From positions 182,674 to 246,673 of the forward strand of contig JBQKKG010000006.1 in NCBI GenBank assembly GCA_052116865.1: a DNA stretch of 64,000 nucleotides, written 5' to 3'. Below the pieces are notes generated by a model, which saw only the letters and a program-made list of their open reading frames with translations, was not told where the DNA came from and did no database searches. How positions within the stretch are numbered: the stretch's first letter is position 1; each line of letters opens with the position of its first letter. The position numbers and the translations under genes are program-made. Of this stretch, positions 36,123 through 45,675 are shown in pieces. The DNA is from CAUPWF01 sp963515125 (lineage in GTDB: Bacteria > Bacillota > Clostridia > Lachnospirales > Lachnospiraceae).

Positions 36123-36151
36123 ATTATATCGTAGTTAGATAATAATGTCAA
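36123..36151 (-). promoter_or_regulatory. Promoter of the sodium symporter gene
   Basis: On the minus strand, TTGACA (36151-36146), a 17-nt spacer and TATAAT (36128-36123), both hexamers perfect. Confidence 0.85.
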
Positions 36152-36234
36152 GAAAAGGTGAGTAATTAGAAAATTGGGATAAAATGTAAAAATAAACTAA
36201 TATTCATTGTTTGCAAAAAGGAACAATAACTCGC

Positions 36235-36263
36235 TAGACTTTTGTACCTGTAAGTAATATAAT
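36235..36263 (+). promoter_or_regulatory. Putative nifJ promoter
   Basis: TAGACT (36235-36240), a 17-nt spacer and TATAAT (36258-36263), about 50 nt before the nifJ start. Confidence 0.55.
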
Positions 36264-36315
36264 ATATGATATATGTGAATTAATTAACTAAAGTTTTCTA
36301 AGGAGGAACAATCAA

Positions 36316-39300
36316 ATGGCAAGAAAAATGAAAACCATGGATGGTAATCATGCAGCAGCGCATGCTTCATATGCATATACAGATGTTGCGGCAATTTATC
36401 CTATTACACCATCATCAGTTATGGCTGAAGCTACAGATGAATGGGCAACACAAGGTAGAAAAAATATTTTTGGACAAGAAGTTCAAGTAACAGAAATGCA
36501 ATCAGAAGCAGGTGCTGCTGGTACAGTACACGGTTCTTTAGCAGCTGGTGCTTTGACAACAACATATACTGCTTCACAAGGGTTACTTCTTATGATTCCT
36601 AATTTATATAAAATCGCTGGAGAACAATTACCAGGTGTATTTAATGTATCTGCTCGTGCATTAGCTAGTCATGCACTTTCTATATTTGGAGATCATTCAG
36701 ATGTGTATGCATGTCGTCAAACTGGATGTGCAATGCTTTGTGAATCAAGTGTACAAGAAGTTATGGATTTAACACCTGTAGCACATTGTGCTGCAATCAA
36801 GGGTAAGATTCCTTTTATTAATTTCTTTGATGGATTTAGAACATCTCATGAAATTCAAAAAATTGAAACATGGGATTACGAAGATTTAAAAGATATTGTA
36901 GATATGGATGCAATTGATGCTTTCCGTAAGCATGCGCTTAATCCAAATCACCCATGCCAAAGAGGTTCTGCACAGAATCCAGATATTTTCTTCCAGGCAA
37001 GAGAAGCATGTAATCCATTTTACAATGCAATGCCAGCAATTGTTCAAGAATACATGGACAAGGTAAATGAAAAAATTGGTACAAATTATAAATTATTTAA
37101 CTATCACGGGGCAGCAGACGCTGAAAGAGTAATTATTGCCATGGGTTCTGTTTGTGATACTATCGATGAAACAGTGGACTATTTATTAGCAGCAGGAGAA
37201 AAGATTGGTGTTGTAAAAGTTCGCCTTTACAGACCATTCTGTGCGGAAGCATTGATCGAAGCAATCCCAGATAGTGTTAAGACTCTTACCGTATTAGATA
37301 GAACAAAAGAACCAGGTGCAATGGGAGAACCATTATACTTAGACGTTGTAGCAGCTTTAAAAGGAAGCAAATTTGATGCTGTTACCATTCTTTCAGGTCG
37401 TTATGGATTAGGATCTAAAGATACAACACCTGCTCAAATTGTTGCAGTATATAAAAATGAAACGAAAAAAGTATTTACAATTGGTATTGAAGATGATGTA
37501 ACTAATCTTTCACTTGAGACAGGTGCACCTCTTGTAACTACGCCAGAAGGAACAATCAACTGTAAGTTCTGGGGTCTTGGAGCTGACGGTACTGTTGGAG
37601 CTAACAAGAACTCTATTAAGATTATTGGTGATAATACCGACATGTACGCACAGGCATACTTTGATTATGACTCTAAAAAATCAGGTGGCGTAACTATGTC
37701 TCACTTACGTTTTGGTCATAAGCCTATCAAATCAACTTACTTGATTAAGCAAGCGAACTTTGTTGCATGTCATAATCCGTCATATATCAATAAGTACAAC
37801 ATGGTACAGGAATTAGTAGATGGTGGTACCTTCTTATTGAATTGCCCTTGGGATATGGAAGGTATTGAAAAACATTTACCAGGACAAGTAAAAGCATTTA
37901 TTGCAAATCATAACATCAAATTTTATGTTATTGATGGTATTAAAATTGGAAAAGAAATTGGACTTGGTGGCCGTATTAATACGGTGCTTCAATCAGCATT
38001 CTTTGAATTAGCGAACATTATTCCTGCTGAAAAGGCAAATGAGTTAATGAAAGCAGCTGCAAAAGCATCTTACGGTAAAAAAGGTGATAAGATTGTACAA
38101 ATGAATTATGATGCAATCGATGCTGGTGCAAAACAAATTGTTGAAATAAAAGTGCCTGAAAGTTGGAAAAACGCAGCTGACGAAGGTTTATTTACTCCTG
38201 AGATTAAAGATGGAGCAACGGATGCAGTTAATTTTGTGAAGAATATCCAAACAAAAGTAAATGCGCAGGAAGGTAACAGTCTTCCAGTATCAGCGTTTAC
38301 AGAATATGTAGATGGTTCTACTCCATCTGGAACATCAGCGTTCGAAAAACGAGGTATTGCAGTAGATATTCCAGTATGGAAATCTGAAAATTGTATTCAA
38401 TGTAATCGTTGTGCGTATGTTTGCCCACATGCAGTTATTCGTCCAGTAGCATTAACAGAAGAAGAAGCAGCTAAAGCACCAGAAGGAATCAATACCATCG
38501 ATATGGTTGGTATGCCAGGAATGAAATTTGCTATTACTGTATCAGCACTTGACTGTACAGGATGTGGATCTTGTGCTAATGTATGTCCAGGTAAGAAGGG
38601 TGAAAAAGCTCTTGTAATGGAAAATATGGAAGCAAATGTGGCACAACAGAAATACTTTGACTTTGGTAGAGAAATTGAAGTAAAACCAGAAGTAGTTGCT
38701 AAATTCAAAGAAACAACTGTAAAGGGAAGTCAATTCAAGCAACCTCTTCTTGAGTTCTCAGGTGCTTGTGCAGGTTGTGGAGAAACTCCTTATGCAAAAT
38801 TGATCACACAATTATTTGGTGATAGAATGTACATTGCAAATGCAACAGGATGTTCATCAATTTGGGGTAACTCGTCACCATCTACACCATATACAACAAC
38901 ACCACAAGGTAAAGGTCCAGCTTGGTCTAACTCTTTATTTGAGGATAATGCTGAATTTGGTCTTGGTATGTTACTTGCTCAAAAAGCATTGAGAAATAAC
39001 TTGAAATCAAAAGTTGAATTCTTAGTGGAAAATGGAAAAGATGCCACAGTTGTTGAAGCAGCAAAGGCATATTTAGAAACATTTGATTGTGGATCTACAA
39101 ATACAGATGCTTCAAATCAATTAATTTCTGCATTAGAGTCTTCTACAGGAGAAGCAGATGTAAAAGCAGCTATCTTAAACGATAAGGACTTTTTAGCAAA
39201 GAAATCTCAATGGATTTTCGGTGGAGATGGATGGGCTTATGATATCGGATTTGGTGGTGTTGACCACGTATTAGCAAGTGGCCAAGACATTAATATTATG

Positions 39301-39855
39301 GTATTCGATACAGAAGTATACTCTAATACAGGTGGACAGTCTTCTAAAGCTACACCAACAGGTGCAATTGCACAATTTGCTGCTGGTGGTAAAGAAGTTA
39401 AGAAGAAAGACCTTGCAAGCATTGCAATGAGTTATGGTTATGTATACGTTGCTCAAATCGCGATGGGTGCAGATTATAATCAAACTGTGAAGGCAATTGC
39501 AGAAGCTGAAAGCTATCCAGGACCATCATTAATTATTGCTTATGCTCCATGTATCAATCACGGAATTAAAATTGGTATGAGCAAAGCTCAAACAGAAGAA
39601 GAGAATGCTGTAAAAGCTGGATATTGGCACAACTTCCGCTTTAATCCAGCATTAGAAGGAAATAAATTCTCACTTGATAGTAAGGCTCCAACAGAAAGTT
39701 ACACAGATTTCTTGAATGGAGAGGTTCGTTACAATGCTTTAGTAAGAGCAAATCCAGAAAGAGCAGAGAAATTATTTGCAAAATCTGAGGAAGCTGCAAA
39801 AGCAAGATATGAATACTTGAATAAATTAGTGACTCTTTACGGAGATGACAAATAA
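36316..39855 (+). CDS. nifJ: Pyruvate:ferredoxin (flavodoxin) oxidoreductase
   Basis: A 1179-residue single-chain enzyme that converts pyruvate and CoA to acetyl-CoA, CO2 and reduced ferredoxin, central to anaerobic clostridial metabolism. In order: pyrimidine-binding domain (AIYPITPSSVMAEATDEWA), CoA-binding and gamma domains, two 4Fe-4S clusters (CIQCNRCAYVCP and CTGCGSCANVCPG, about 695-760), then the thiamine diphosphate domain with proximal-cluster Cys (GACAGCGE) and the ThDP motif GDGWAYDIGFGG. Length is normal. AGGAGGA precedes the ATG. It stands alone with promoter and strong terminator, and codon use looks like a highly expressed gene. Confidence 0.98.
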   Translation: MARKMKTMDGNHAAAHASYAYTDVAAIYPITPSSVMAEATDEWATQGRKNIFGQEVQVTEMQSEAGAAGTVHGSLAAGALTTTYTASQGLLLMIPNLYKIAGEQLPGVFNVSARALASHALSIFGDHSDVYACRQTGCAMLCESSVQEVMDLTPVAHCAAIKGKIPFINFFDGFRTSHEIQKIETWDYEDLKDIVDMDAIDAFRKHALNPNHPCQRGSAQNPDIFFQAREACNPFYNAMPAIVQEYMDKVNEKIGTNYKLFNYHGAADAERVIIAMGSVCDTIDETVDYLLAAGEKIGVVKVRLYRPFCAEALIEAIPDSVKTLTVLDRTKEPGAMGEPLYLDVVAALKGSKFDAVTILSGRYGLGSKDTTPAQIVAVYKNETKKVFTIGIEDDVTNLSLETGAPLVTTPEGTINCKFWGLGADGTVGANKNSIKIIGDNTDMYAQAYFDYDSKKSGGVTMSHLRFGHKPIKSTYLIKQANFVACHNPSYINKYNMVQELVDGGTFLLNCPWDMEGIEKHLPGQVKAFIANHNIKFYVIDGIKIGKEIGLGGRINTVLQSAFFELANIIPAEKANELMKAAAKASYGKKGDKIVQMNYDAIDAGAKQIVEIKVPESWKNAADEGLFTPEIKDGATDAVNFVKNIQTKVNAQEGNSLPVSAFTEYVDGSTPSGTSAFEKRGIAVDIPVWKSENCIQCNRCAYVCPHAVIRPVALTEEEAAKAPEGINTIDMVGMPGMKFAITVSALDCTGCGSCANVCPGKKGEKALVMENMEANVAQQKYFDFGREIEVKPEVVAKFKETTVKGSQFKQPLLEFSGACAGCGETPYAKLITQLFGDRMYIANATGCSSIWGNSSPSTPYTTTPQGKGPAWSNSLFEDNAEFGLGMLLAQKALRNNLKSKVEFLVENGKDATVVEAAKAYLETFDCGSTNTDASNQLISALESSTGEADVKAAILNDKDFLAKKSQWIFGGDGWAYDIGFGGVDHVLASGQDINIMVFDTEVYSNTGGQSSKATPTGAIAQFAAGGKEVKKKDLASIAMSYGYVYVAQIAMGADYNQTVKAIAEAESYPGPSLIIAYAPCINHGIKIGMSKAQTEEENAVKAGYWHNFRFNPALEGNKFSLDSKAPTESYTDFLNGEVRYNALVRANPERAEKLFAKSEEAAKARYEYLNKLVTLYGDDK

Positions 39856-39875
39856 GTGAAAAATTGAGTATGTAA

Positions 39876-39912
39876 AAGGAGGATGTGATTCATGTGAATC
39901 ACATCCTCCTTT
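39876..39912 (+). terminator. Terminator after nifJ
   Basis: A near-continuous 17-18 bp stem, AAGGAGGATGTGATTCA with its complement, with a minimal loop and short T-run. Confidence 0.88.
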
Positions 39913-39918
39913 GTTAAC

Positions 39919-40482
39919 TTAATATGTTCCATCTGATGTAATAAGACCCTCTGCAGAGGATAGGTTGTTACTTTTTGGTTGGGTGATATCTTTAATGAAT
40001 GAAACAGTGTCATCTCTTAATTTGAACCTATTTATTAAATTTTTTAACATTTGTGCCTGAACAGACAGTTCCTCGCTTGCAGTTGCCTGCTCTGAGGACG
40101 CTTGAGAAATTTAATCAACTTTTTTATTTGTAGCATCGGCCTTTGTTACAACAATTTCAAGCGATTTATCTGAAATTCCTCTCATAGCAAGAATCATTTC
40201 TTACATATGTTGATAATATTTATATCTGTTAAAGTACTGCTAAGGTTCCAACTAATTCCACGCAAAAAGGATAAAATTTCATGGTATTGTCCTACATATT
40301 TTTCTTCACAACTAGTCTGGATTTAAAAATTCCCGTGTGCCATTTCTCCTAATAGTACGCTTACATCTCCTATGATGGTCTTTAGGGTTTGAACCAAACT
40401 AGACATCAGAGCGGCTAAATGACCCAATTCATCCTTAGACTGATATCAGCTCGATCTGCGATCATCTTTTGACAATATACAA
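39919..40482 (-). pseudogene. Remnant of a methyl-accepting chemotaxis protein
   Basis: Minus-strand translation gives pieces of one receptor: a HAMP end (SKDELGHLAALMSSLVQTLK), then GDVSVLLGEMAHGNF, and a C-terminal piece (SSEQATASEELSVQAQ, ending at the TAA at 39921-39919). Stop codons break the frame after GNF (about 40323) and after KKVD (about 40113, where TAA replaces a probable GAA). The frame shifts before SKDELG, and the conserved signalling tip and most helices are missing. It is therefore a decayed gene, not a short protein. It abuts the stop of the metallopeptidase-like gene upstream. Confidence 0.85.
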
Positions 40483-41550
40483 TTATTTTTCTGCCATAGA
40501 GGTTATAATAAGATCCACAATTTTATTATAACTAGTAATACCATCTGCGTGTCCATTAGCCTTCAAATATGTATCATTGATTTTCCGAGAGGCAGAGGAA
40601 AGGTTGCCTTCATAGTGATCCCAAAAAGCTGTATTTTCTTGTAAGTCTAAAATTGATTGGCTGTTCAATTGATTATGTATTTGTTGATAGGCTTCTATGT
40701 TTAATTGATATAATTCATTGGTGCAGTAAATCCAACCCATCAAATATCCGCTGTATTGGAAGTCGGGATTCGTTGAACTAATGCAAGCAAGATAGGCAAT
40801 GAAGTTGGCTTCATTTTCTTGCATGAATCCTTTTAAATGTGCTAATTCATGGCATGTAGTAAATGGAATATTATAATCAGTCATATCCTGATTATAGTTA
40901 GCTTCTATTGTAAAGGGAGAGTAGATTCCGGTAAGACCTTGCACTGAAAGAATTGAAGAGAACCACAGTGGTTTGGGGGCAGGATAATAGCCACTTAAAA
41001 GAGCGTATTCAGAACCTAACTGTTTCATAGCTATTTGGCTTTCCGAGGATATAGATTGATTTCTTTTTGTTATATTGGAATTAGTTCGATCCACTGCTCC
41101 AGCATATTGGTTTACTCTTTGTGTTAGATATGTACAAGCTGATAAGAGTTCCTCTTCTGTATAGTTATCTGTCTCGTAGTTGTAAAGGGTAGCAAAAGAA
41201 TCACGCTGGTAATTGATGCCACAAGTAAAAGTATAAAATGTAAACAAAATGGAGGAAATAAAAAAGAGATTAAGCATTCCATTTTTGAAATAAGCAACAC
41301 ATTTGGAAGGGCTAGATCGAATTTTCCAAAGAAATAAAATAAACCAAAGTAGTATCACAAAAATACATAGATAGAGCAGTATCTCGACCAGTGAAAAAGA
41401 TACGATATTACTTAGACGCCCTAAGGTATTTACCCAGAAAGGGAAAATCCTCGTACTGTAGTAATTAGCAAAATCGGTAAAGCATCTTGCAATTAATAAT
41501 ATTATAAAATCTATGATTAATAAAACAACAGTTGCAATTTTCCGTTTCAT
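40483..41550 (-). CDS. DUF3810-type membrane metallopeptidase-like protein
   Basis: A 355-residue protein with three N-terminal membrane helices (about residues 5-24, 44-72, 89-110) and an outer domain with the zinc motif HELAH (in TTCHELAHLKGF) and a downstream ENEANFIAYL segment that would supply the third ligand. This matches the DUF3810 family, which has an HExxH site but no known substrate. The ATG at 41550 is chosen because GAGGTG is close upstream; a GTG at 41562 is the alternative. It stands alone on the minus strand. Confidence 0.82.
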   Translation of the reverse strand: MKRKIATVVLLIIDFIILLIARCFTDFANYYSTRIFPFWVNTLGRLSNIVSFSLVEILLYLCIFVILLWFILFLWKIRSSPSKCVAYFKNGMLNLFFISSILFTFYTFTCGINYQRDSFATLYNYETDNYTEEELLSACTYLTQRVNQYAGAVDRTNSNITKRNQSISSESQIAMKQLGSEYALLSGYYPAPKPLWFSSILSVQGLTGIYSPFTIEANYNQDMTDYNIPFTTCHELAHLKGFMQENEANFIAYLACISSTNPDFQYSGYLMGWIYCTNELYQLNIEAYQQIHNQLNSQSILDLQENTAFWDHYEGNLSSASRKINDTYLKANGHADGITSYNKIVDLIITSMAEK

Positions 41551-41773
41551 AATACACCTCACCTACCTATAATGTCATCTCTGTAAATATATTATATATG
41601 AAATCGTTTAGTGAGGCAAAAGGTTTTCAATGGAAATAGGGGACAGAGCTGTATGGTATTGAGCTAGTGGAATTATTTTGTGAAAAACAAACAAAAAATC
41701 AAAAAAATTGACTGATATATAAATTGTAATCTTATATCAAATTCACAAATCTATAAAATTTACAGCAGAAGAA

Positions 41774-41802
41774 TTGACAAGTATCTATGCTAAATATATA
41801 AT
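41774..41802 (+). promoter_or_regulatory. Ribose operon promoter
   Basis: TTGACA (41774-41779), a 17-nt spacer and TATAAT (41797-41802), both perfect. The rest of the 313-nt gap back to 41551 is AT-rich with no gene seen. Confidence 0.85.
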
Positions 41803-41813
41803 AATATTATTAT

Positions 41814-41825
41814 GAAACGGGTTTC
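41814..41825. promoter_or_regulatory. Ribose repressor operator (promoter-proximal)
   Basis: GAAACGGGTTTC is a LacI-family palindrome with one mismatch, overlapping the predicted transcription start. RbsR bound here would block initiation. Confidence 0.75.
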
Positions 41826-41863
41826 AAAAGTAAAAATAAATAGGGAATAATAGGTGGTTAGTA

Positions 41864-42844
41864 ATGAGTAGTATTCGAGAAGTCGCAAAGTTAGCAGGTG
41901 TATCGCCAGCTACTGTGTCAAGAGTCATGAATGGAACTGCAAAAGTAGATGAGGAAAAGAAACAAAGGGTTGAGCAGGTGATAAGAGAAACCGGTTTCAA
42001 ACCAAATGAAGTTGCCAGATCACTTTACAAAAAGTCGGCACATATCATTGGAGTGATTGTTCCTAATATTGAGAACCCTTTTTTTAATGAAATGGCAAAG
42101 GCTATTGAAGAGGAGGCTTATAGAAAAGGATACCGACTAACACTATGTAGTTCCAATAATAATATTGAAAAAGAAAAGAATAATATAGATTTACTAGGTC
42201 GAATGAATGCAGATGGCATTATTCTTTTGACAAATGAAGAAGAAATATATGAAAAAATAAGAGATTCAAAGATTCCAGTTGTAGTGCTTGATCGAGAAAT
42301 ATCGAATCACAATGAAGTGGCATGTATACAAGCAAATAATTATGAAGGAGGAAGAATGACAATAGAATATCTCCTTCAGTGTGGATGTAAGCATATTGTG
42401 AATATGAGAGGCCCACAAGTAGTCTCTAGTGGAAGAGGAAGATTTCGAGGGTATCTAGATGTATGTAAGGAACGTGGGTTAGAACCAATGTACGTCGAGT
42501 GTAGTTATGATTATGAGGATGGTGTAGAGCAAACAGAAAAGATATTGGAACTATTTCCGCAAGTAGATGGAATTATTGCAGCAAATGATATGGTTGCAAT
42601 TTCTGCGTATAAGGTACTAAATAAACATGGATTGCGAGTGCCAGAAGATGTACAGCTGATAGGGTTTGACAATATTAAAATTAGTCAATTGATGACTCCA
42701 GAGCTTACAACAATCGAACAGCCGATTGCAGAAATGGGAGCCAGAGCTACAGAGATTTTAATTGATTATATTGAAGGGAGAAAGGTCAAAAGTGAGCATG
42801 TATTTCAAGTAGCATTAATAGAAAGAGAGACAACAAAAAGATAG
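41864..42844 (+). CDS. rbsR: LacI family ribose operon repressor
   Basis: A 326-residue repressor with an N-terminal LacI helix-turn-helix (IREVAKLAGVSPATVSRVMNG), hinge helix (PNEVARSLYKKS) and a periplasmic-binding-protein-like sugar domain (HIIGVIVPNIENPFF onward). First gene of the ribose operon, so it controls itself. Operators of the GAAACCGGTTTC type lie at the promoter, inside this gene (41987-41998) and in rbsD. AGGTGG precedes the ATG. Confidence 0.93.
   Translation: MSSIREVAKLAGVSPATVSRVMNGTAKVDEEKKQRVEQVIRETGFKPNEVARSLYKKSAHIIGVIVPNIENPFFNEMAKAIEEEAYRKGYRLTLCSSNNNIEKEKNNIDLLGRMNADGIILLTNEEEIYEKIRDSKIPVVVLDREISNHNEVACIQANNYEGGRMTIEYLLQCGCKHIVNMRGPQVVSSGRGRFRGYLDVCKERGLEPMYVECSYDYEDGVEQTEKILELFPQVDGIIAANDMVAISAYKVLNKHGLRVPEDVQLIGFDNIKISQLMTPELTTIEQPIAEMGARATEILIDYIEGRKVKSEHVFQVALIERETTKR
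41987..41998. promoter_or_regulatory. Intragenic ribose operator in rbsR
   Basis: GAAACCGGTTTC is a perfect 12-nt palindrome inside the rbsR coding region, 173 nt from the promoter operator. It may form a repression loop or roadblock; inference. Confidence 0.6.
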
Positions 42845-42861
42845 AGAAAAGGAGTAATAAT

Positions 42862-43752
42862 ATGAAAATTTCAGTAGTTGGAAGTATTAATATGGATATG
42901 ACAGTAAAGGCAGAGCGTATTCCGCAAAAAGGCGAAACTTTAACAGGAGATGATTTACAATACATCCCCGGCGGAAAAGGAGCCAATCAAGCAGTCTCTA
43001 TGGCAAAATTAGGTGCGAATGTTGAGATGTTTGGATGTGTTGGTCATGATAGTGCTGGAGAAACGTTGACAAAGAACTTAGAAGATATGGGCGTTATTAC
43101 AGACCACATTCGAGTGGTAGAGGGAGTACCAACGGGAATTGCATTGATTACAGTCGGAGAAAGTGATAATACGATAGTCGTTGTAGCAGGTGCGAATAAT
43201 TATGTTGATATTCCGTATGTGGATAGTATTGCGGAGGCACTACTGGAGTCTGATATCGTTCTATTGCAACACGAGATTCCGCAAGAGACGGTAGAATACG
43301 TGATAGAATTATGTTATAAAAATGGCGTGAAAGTAGTATTAAATCCAGGACCTGCTAGACCAGTAAAAAAAGAAATTTTAGAAAAAGTAACTTATCTTAC
43401 ACCAAATGAACATGAAGCTGTTATTTTATTTGGAACAGAGCTTTCGACGGAAGAGTTATTAAAAAAATATCCAGAGAAGTTATTGATTACACAAGGTTCT
43501 AAAGGTGTTAGTACATGTTTGCATACAGGAGAAGTGCTCCTCGTTCCAGCAAGAAAGGCAAATGTAGTAGATACAACCGGTGCAGGTGATACATTAAATG
43601 GTGCATTTACGGTGGGGATAGTCAAAGGAGACAGTATAGCAGAAGCCTTAACATTTGCAAATGTTGCTGCAAGCTTATCAACTGAGAAATTCGGAGCACA
43701 AGGTGGGATGCCTACGTTAGATGAAGTAATGCAAGAAATGAAAGGCAGATAA
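42862..43752 (+). CDS. rbsK: Ribokinase
   Basis: A 296-residue PfkB-family kinase that phosphorylates D-ribose to ribose 5-phosphate. GSINMDMTVKAERIPQKGET near the start, GGKGANQA, and the C-terminal DTTGAGDTLNGAF with the catalytic Asp and anion hole are present. AAAGGAG precedes the ATG. It lies 17 nt after rbsR, and rbsD follows after 4 nt. Confidence 0.96.
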   Translation: MKISVVGSINMDMTVKAERIPQKGETLTGDDLQYIPGGKGANQAVSMAKLGANVEMFGCVGHDSAGETLTKNLEDMGVITDHIRVVEGVPTGIALITVGESDNTIVVVAGANNYVDIPYVDSIAEALLESDIVLLQHEIPQETVEYVIELCYKNGVKVVLNPGPARPVKKEILEKVTYLTPNEHEAVILFGTELSTEELLKKYPEKLLITQGSKGVSTCLHTGEVLLVPARKANVVDTTGAGDTLNGAFTVGIVKGDSIAEALTFANVAASLSTEKFGAQGGMPTLDEVMQEMKGR

Positions 43753-43756
43753 TTAT

Positions 43757-44164
43757 ATGAAAAAAATGGGTATTATTAATAGCGATATATCAAGAGTATT
43801 ATCTTATATGGGACATACAGATACATTGGCAATCGGTGATTGTGGATTGCCAATCCCAGAAGGGATTGAGCGAATTGATTTGGCAGTTACCCTCGGTACG
43901 CCAAGTTTTATAGAAGTATTACGTGCAGTAGCATCGGATATGAAAATAGAAAAAATAATATTAGCAGAAGAAATAAAAGAACACAATCCAAGTATCCTAA
44001 AAGAAATTGAATTACTATTTAGTACAAATGAAACCGGTTTCAAAGTGGAATTTATTTCACATGAGAAATTAAAAAAGCAGACCAAAGCATGCAAGGCTGT
44101 GATAAGAACGGGAGAAACTACTCCTTATGCTAATATTATTTTACAATCTGCATGTTTGTTTTAA
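43757..44164 (+). CDS. rbsD: D-ribose pyranase
   Basis: A 135-residue enzyme that interconverts beta-pyran and beta-furan forms of ribose, supplying the form used by ribokinase. The conserved N-terminal His in SYMGHTD and the C-terminal RTGETTPYANIIL segment are typical. It has a perfect ribose-operator palindrome inside its coding sequence (44030-44041). Between rbsK and rbsA in the operon. Confidence 0.95.
   Translation: MKKMGIINSDISRVLSYMGHTDTLAIGDCGLPIPEGIERIDLAVTLGTPSFIEVLRAVASDMKIEKIILAEEIKEHNPSILKEIELLFSTNETGFKVEFISHEKLKKQTKACKAVIRTGETTPYANIILQSACLF
44030..44041. promoter_or_regulatory. Intragenic ribose operator in rbsD
   Basis: GAAACCGGTTTC, identical to the palindrome in rbsR, lies about 150 nt upstream of rbsA. 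It could reduce read-through into the transporter genes when RbsR is bound; inference. Confidence 0.55.
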
Positions 44165-44187
44165 AGAGTAAATGAGGAGGCAACACG

Positions 44188-45675
44188 ATGCAAATAAAAA
44201 TGCAAGGAATTGACAAATCTTTTGGTTCTAACCAGGTGCTAAAAGATGCAGGATTTGTACTAGATCATGGAGAAGTACATGCGCTGATGGGAGAAAATGG
44301 GGCAGGGAAGTCCACATTAATGAAAATATTAACAGGTGTATATACGAAAGATGCAGGAACGATATTTGTGGATGGAATTGAGACGAATTATAAGACTCCA
44401 CAAGAAGCAGAAAAAGCTGGTATTGTATTCATCCATCAGGAATTAAATGTGCTCTTTGACCTAACAGTGGAAGAGAATCTGTTCATAGGAAAAGAAATTC
44501 GAAATATGTTAGGAATTTGTAATCAAAGAGAAATGAGAAGAAAAGCGCAAGAAGTCCTTGATAGATTAGGTGTTGCGATTGACCCGACAGAGATAATGTC
44601 CAACCTATCTGTAGGGCAACAACAGATGGTAGAAATATGTAAGGCGCTGATGGTCGACGCAAAGGTTATTATTATGGATGAACCAACCGCCGCTTTAACA
44701 CAAAGTGAGACAGCTATTTTATTTGAAGTAATTCAATCATTGAAAAAACAAGGAGTTTCGATGGTATACATTTCTCATAGAATGGAAGAAATCTTTGAGT
44801 TATGTGATCGGATTTCCGTTTTGCGCGATGGAACTTATATAGGAACAAAACAAATTTCAAATACGAACATGAATGAAATTGTGAAAATGATGATTGGTCG
44901 AGAAATAGGGGAACGTTATCCAGTACGTCAAGTTAAAATCGGGAAAGAAGTTCTTTCTATAGAAGGATTAACAAAAGCAGGAGTATTTAAAGATGTTCAT
45001 TTTAAAGTACATGCAGGTGAGATACTGGGTGTATCAGGATTGATGGGAGCTGGCAGAACAGAAATTATGCAGGCTATTTTTGGGAATCTAACATATGAAA
45101 AGGGAATCATCAAAATTGATGGGGAAGAAGTACATTTAAAATCACCACTACAAGCGATGAAACATGGAATAGGATTCATTACAGAAGATCGGAAGACAGA
45201 AGGATTAATGTTGGAGGAAAGTATTCAGACGAATATTTCACTCGCTAATCTAGATAAAGTTTCCAAACACCAGATGTTTCTTCAAAGGCAATTGGAAGAC
45301 CATATGACGGAAAAAGCGATTGAAGAGCTTCACATTAAATGTTTTGGACCAGATCATGAGTGCAATAATTTAAGTGGAGGAAATCAACAAAAGGTTGTAT
45401 TTGCGAAATGGATATATACGAATCCAAAGATTCTAATACTTGATGAACCAACCCGTGGGGTAGATATTGGTGCGAAGAAAGAGATTTATAACATTATGAA
45501 TGAGTTGGCAGCTAAAGGAGTAGCAATCATTATGGTTTCTTCTGAATTACCAGAAGTATTGGGGATGAGTGATCGGATTATGGTTGTTAGAGAAGGTGTG
45601 ATACGTGGAATTATTGAAAAGGAAGAGGCTAATCAGGAAAATATCATGACATTAGCTACAGGAGGTACAATATAA
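44188..45675 (+). CDS. rbsA: Ribose ABC importer ATPase, two domains
   Basis: A 495-residue ATPase with two nucleotide-binding domains in tandem. The first has Walker A GENGAGKST, signature LSVGQQQM and Walker B VIIMDEP. The second has LSGGNQQK and ILILDEP but its P-loop is degenerate (SGLMGAGRTE), as is usual for sugar CUT2 ATPases. GAGGAGG precedes the ATG. Its last base is shared with the rbsC start. Confidence 0.96.
   Translation: MQIKMQGIDKSFGSNQVLKDAGFVLDHGEVHALMGENGAGKSTLMKILTGVYTKDAGTIFVDGIETNYKTPQEAEKAGIVFIHQELNVLFDLTVEENLFIGKEIRNMLGICNQREMRRKAQEVLDRLGVAIDPTEIMSNLSVGQQQMVEICKALMVDAKVIIMDEPTAALTQSETAILFEVIQSLKKQGVSMVYISHRMEEIFELCDRISVLRDGTYIGTKQISNTNMNEIVKMMIGREIGERYPVRQVKIGKEVLSIEGLTKAGVFKDVHFKVHAGEILGVSGLMGAGRTEIMQAIFGNLTYEKGIIKIDGEEVHLKSPLQAMKHGIGFITEDRKTEGLMLEESIQTNISLANLDKVSKHQMFLQRQLEDHMTEKAIEELHIKCFGPDHECNNLSGGNQQKVVFAKWIYTNPKILILDEPTRGVDIGAKKEIYNIMNELAAKGVAIIMVSSELPEVLGMSDRIMVVREGVIRGIIEKEEANQENIMTLATGGTI

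Noticed and set aside
41636..41672. AATAGGGGACAGAGCTG as a REP-like element
   Set aside because: No complementary arm follows and only GGGGAC matches.
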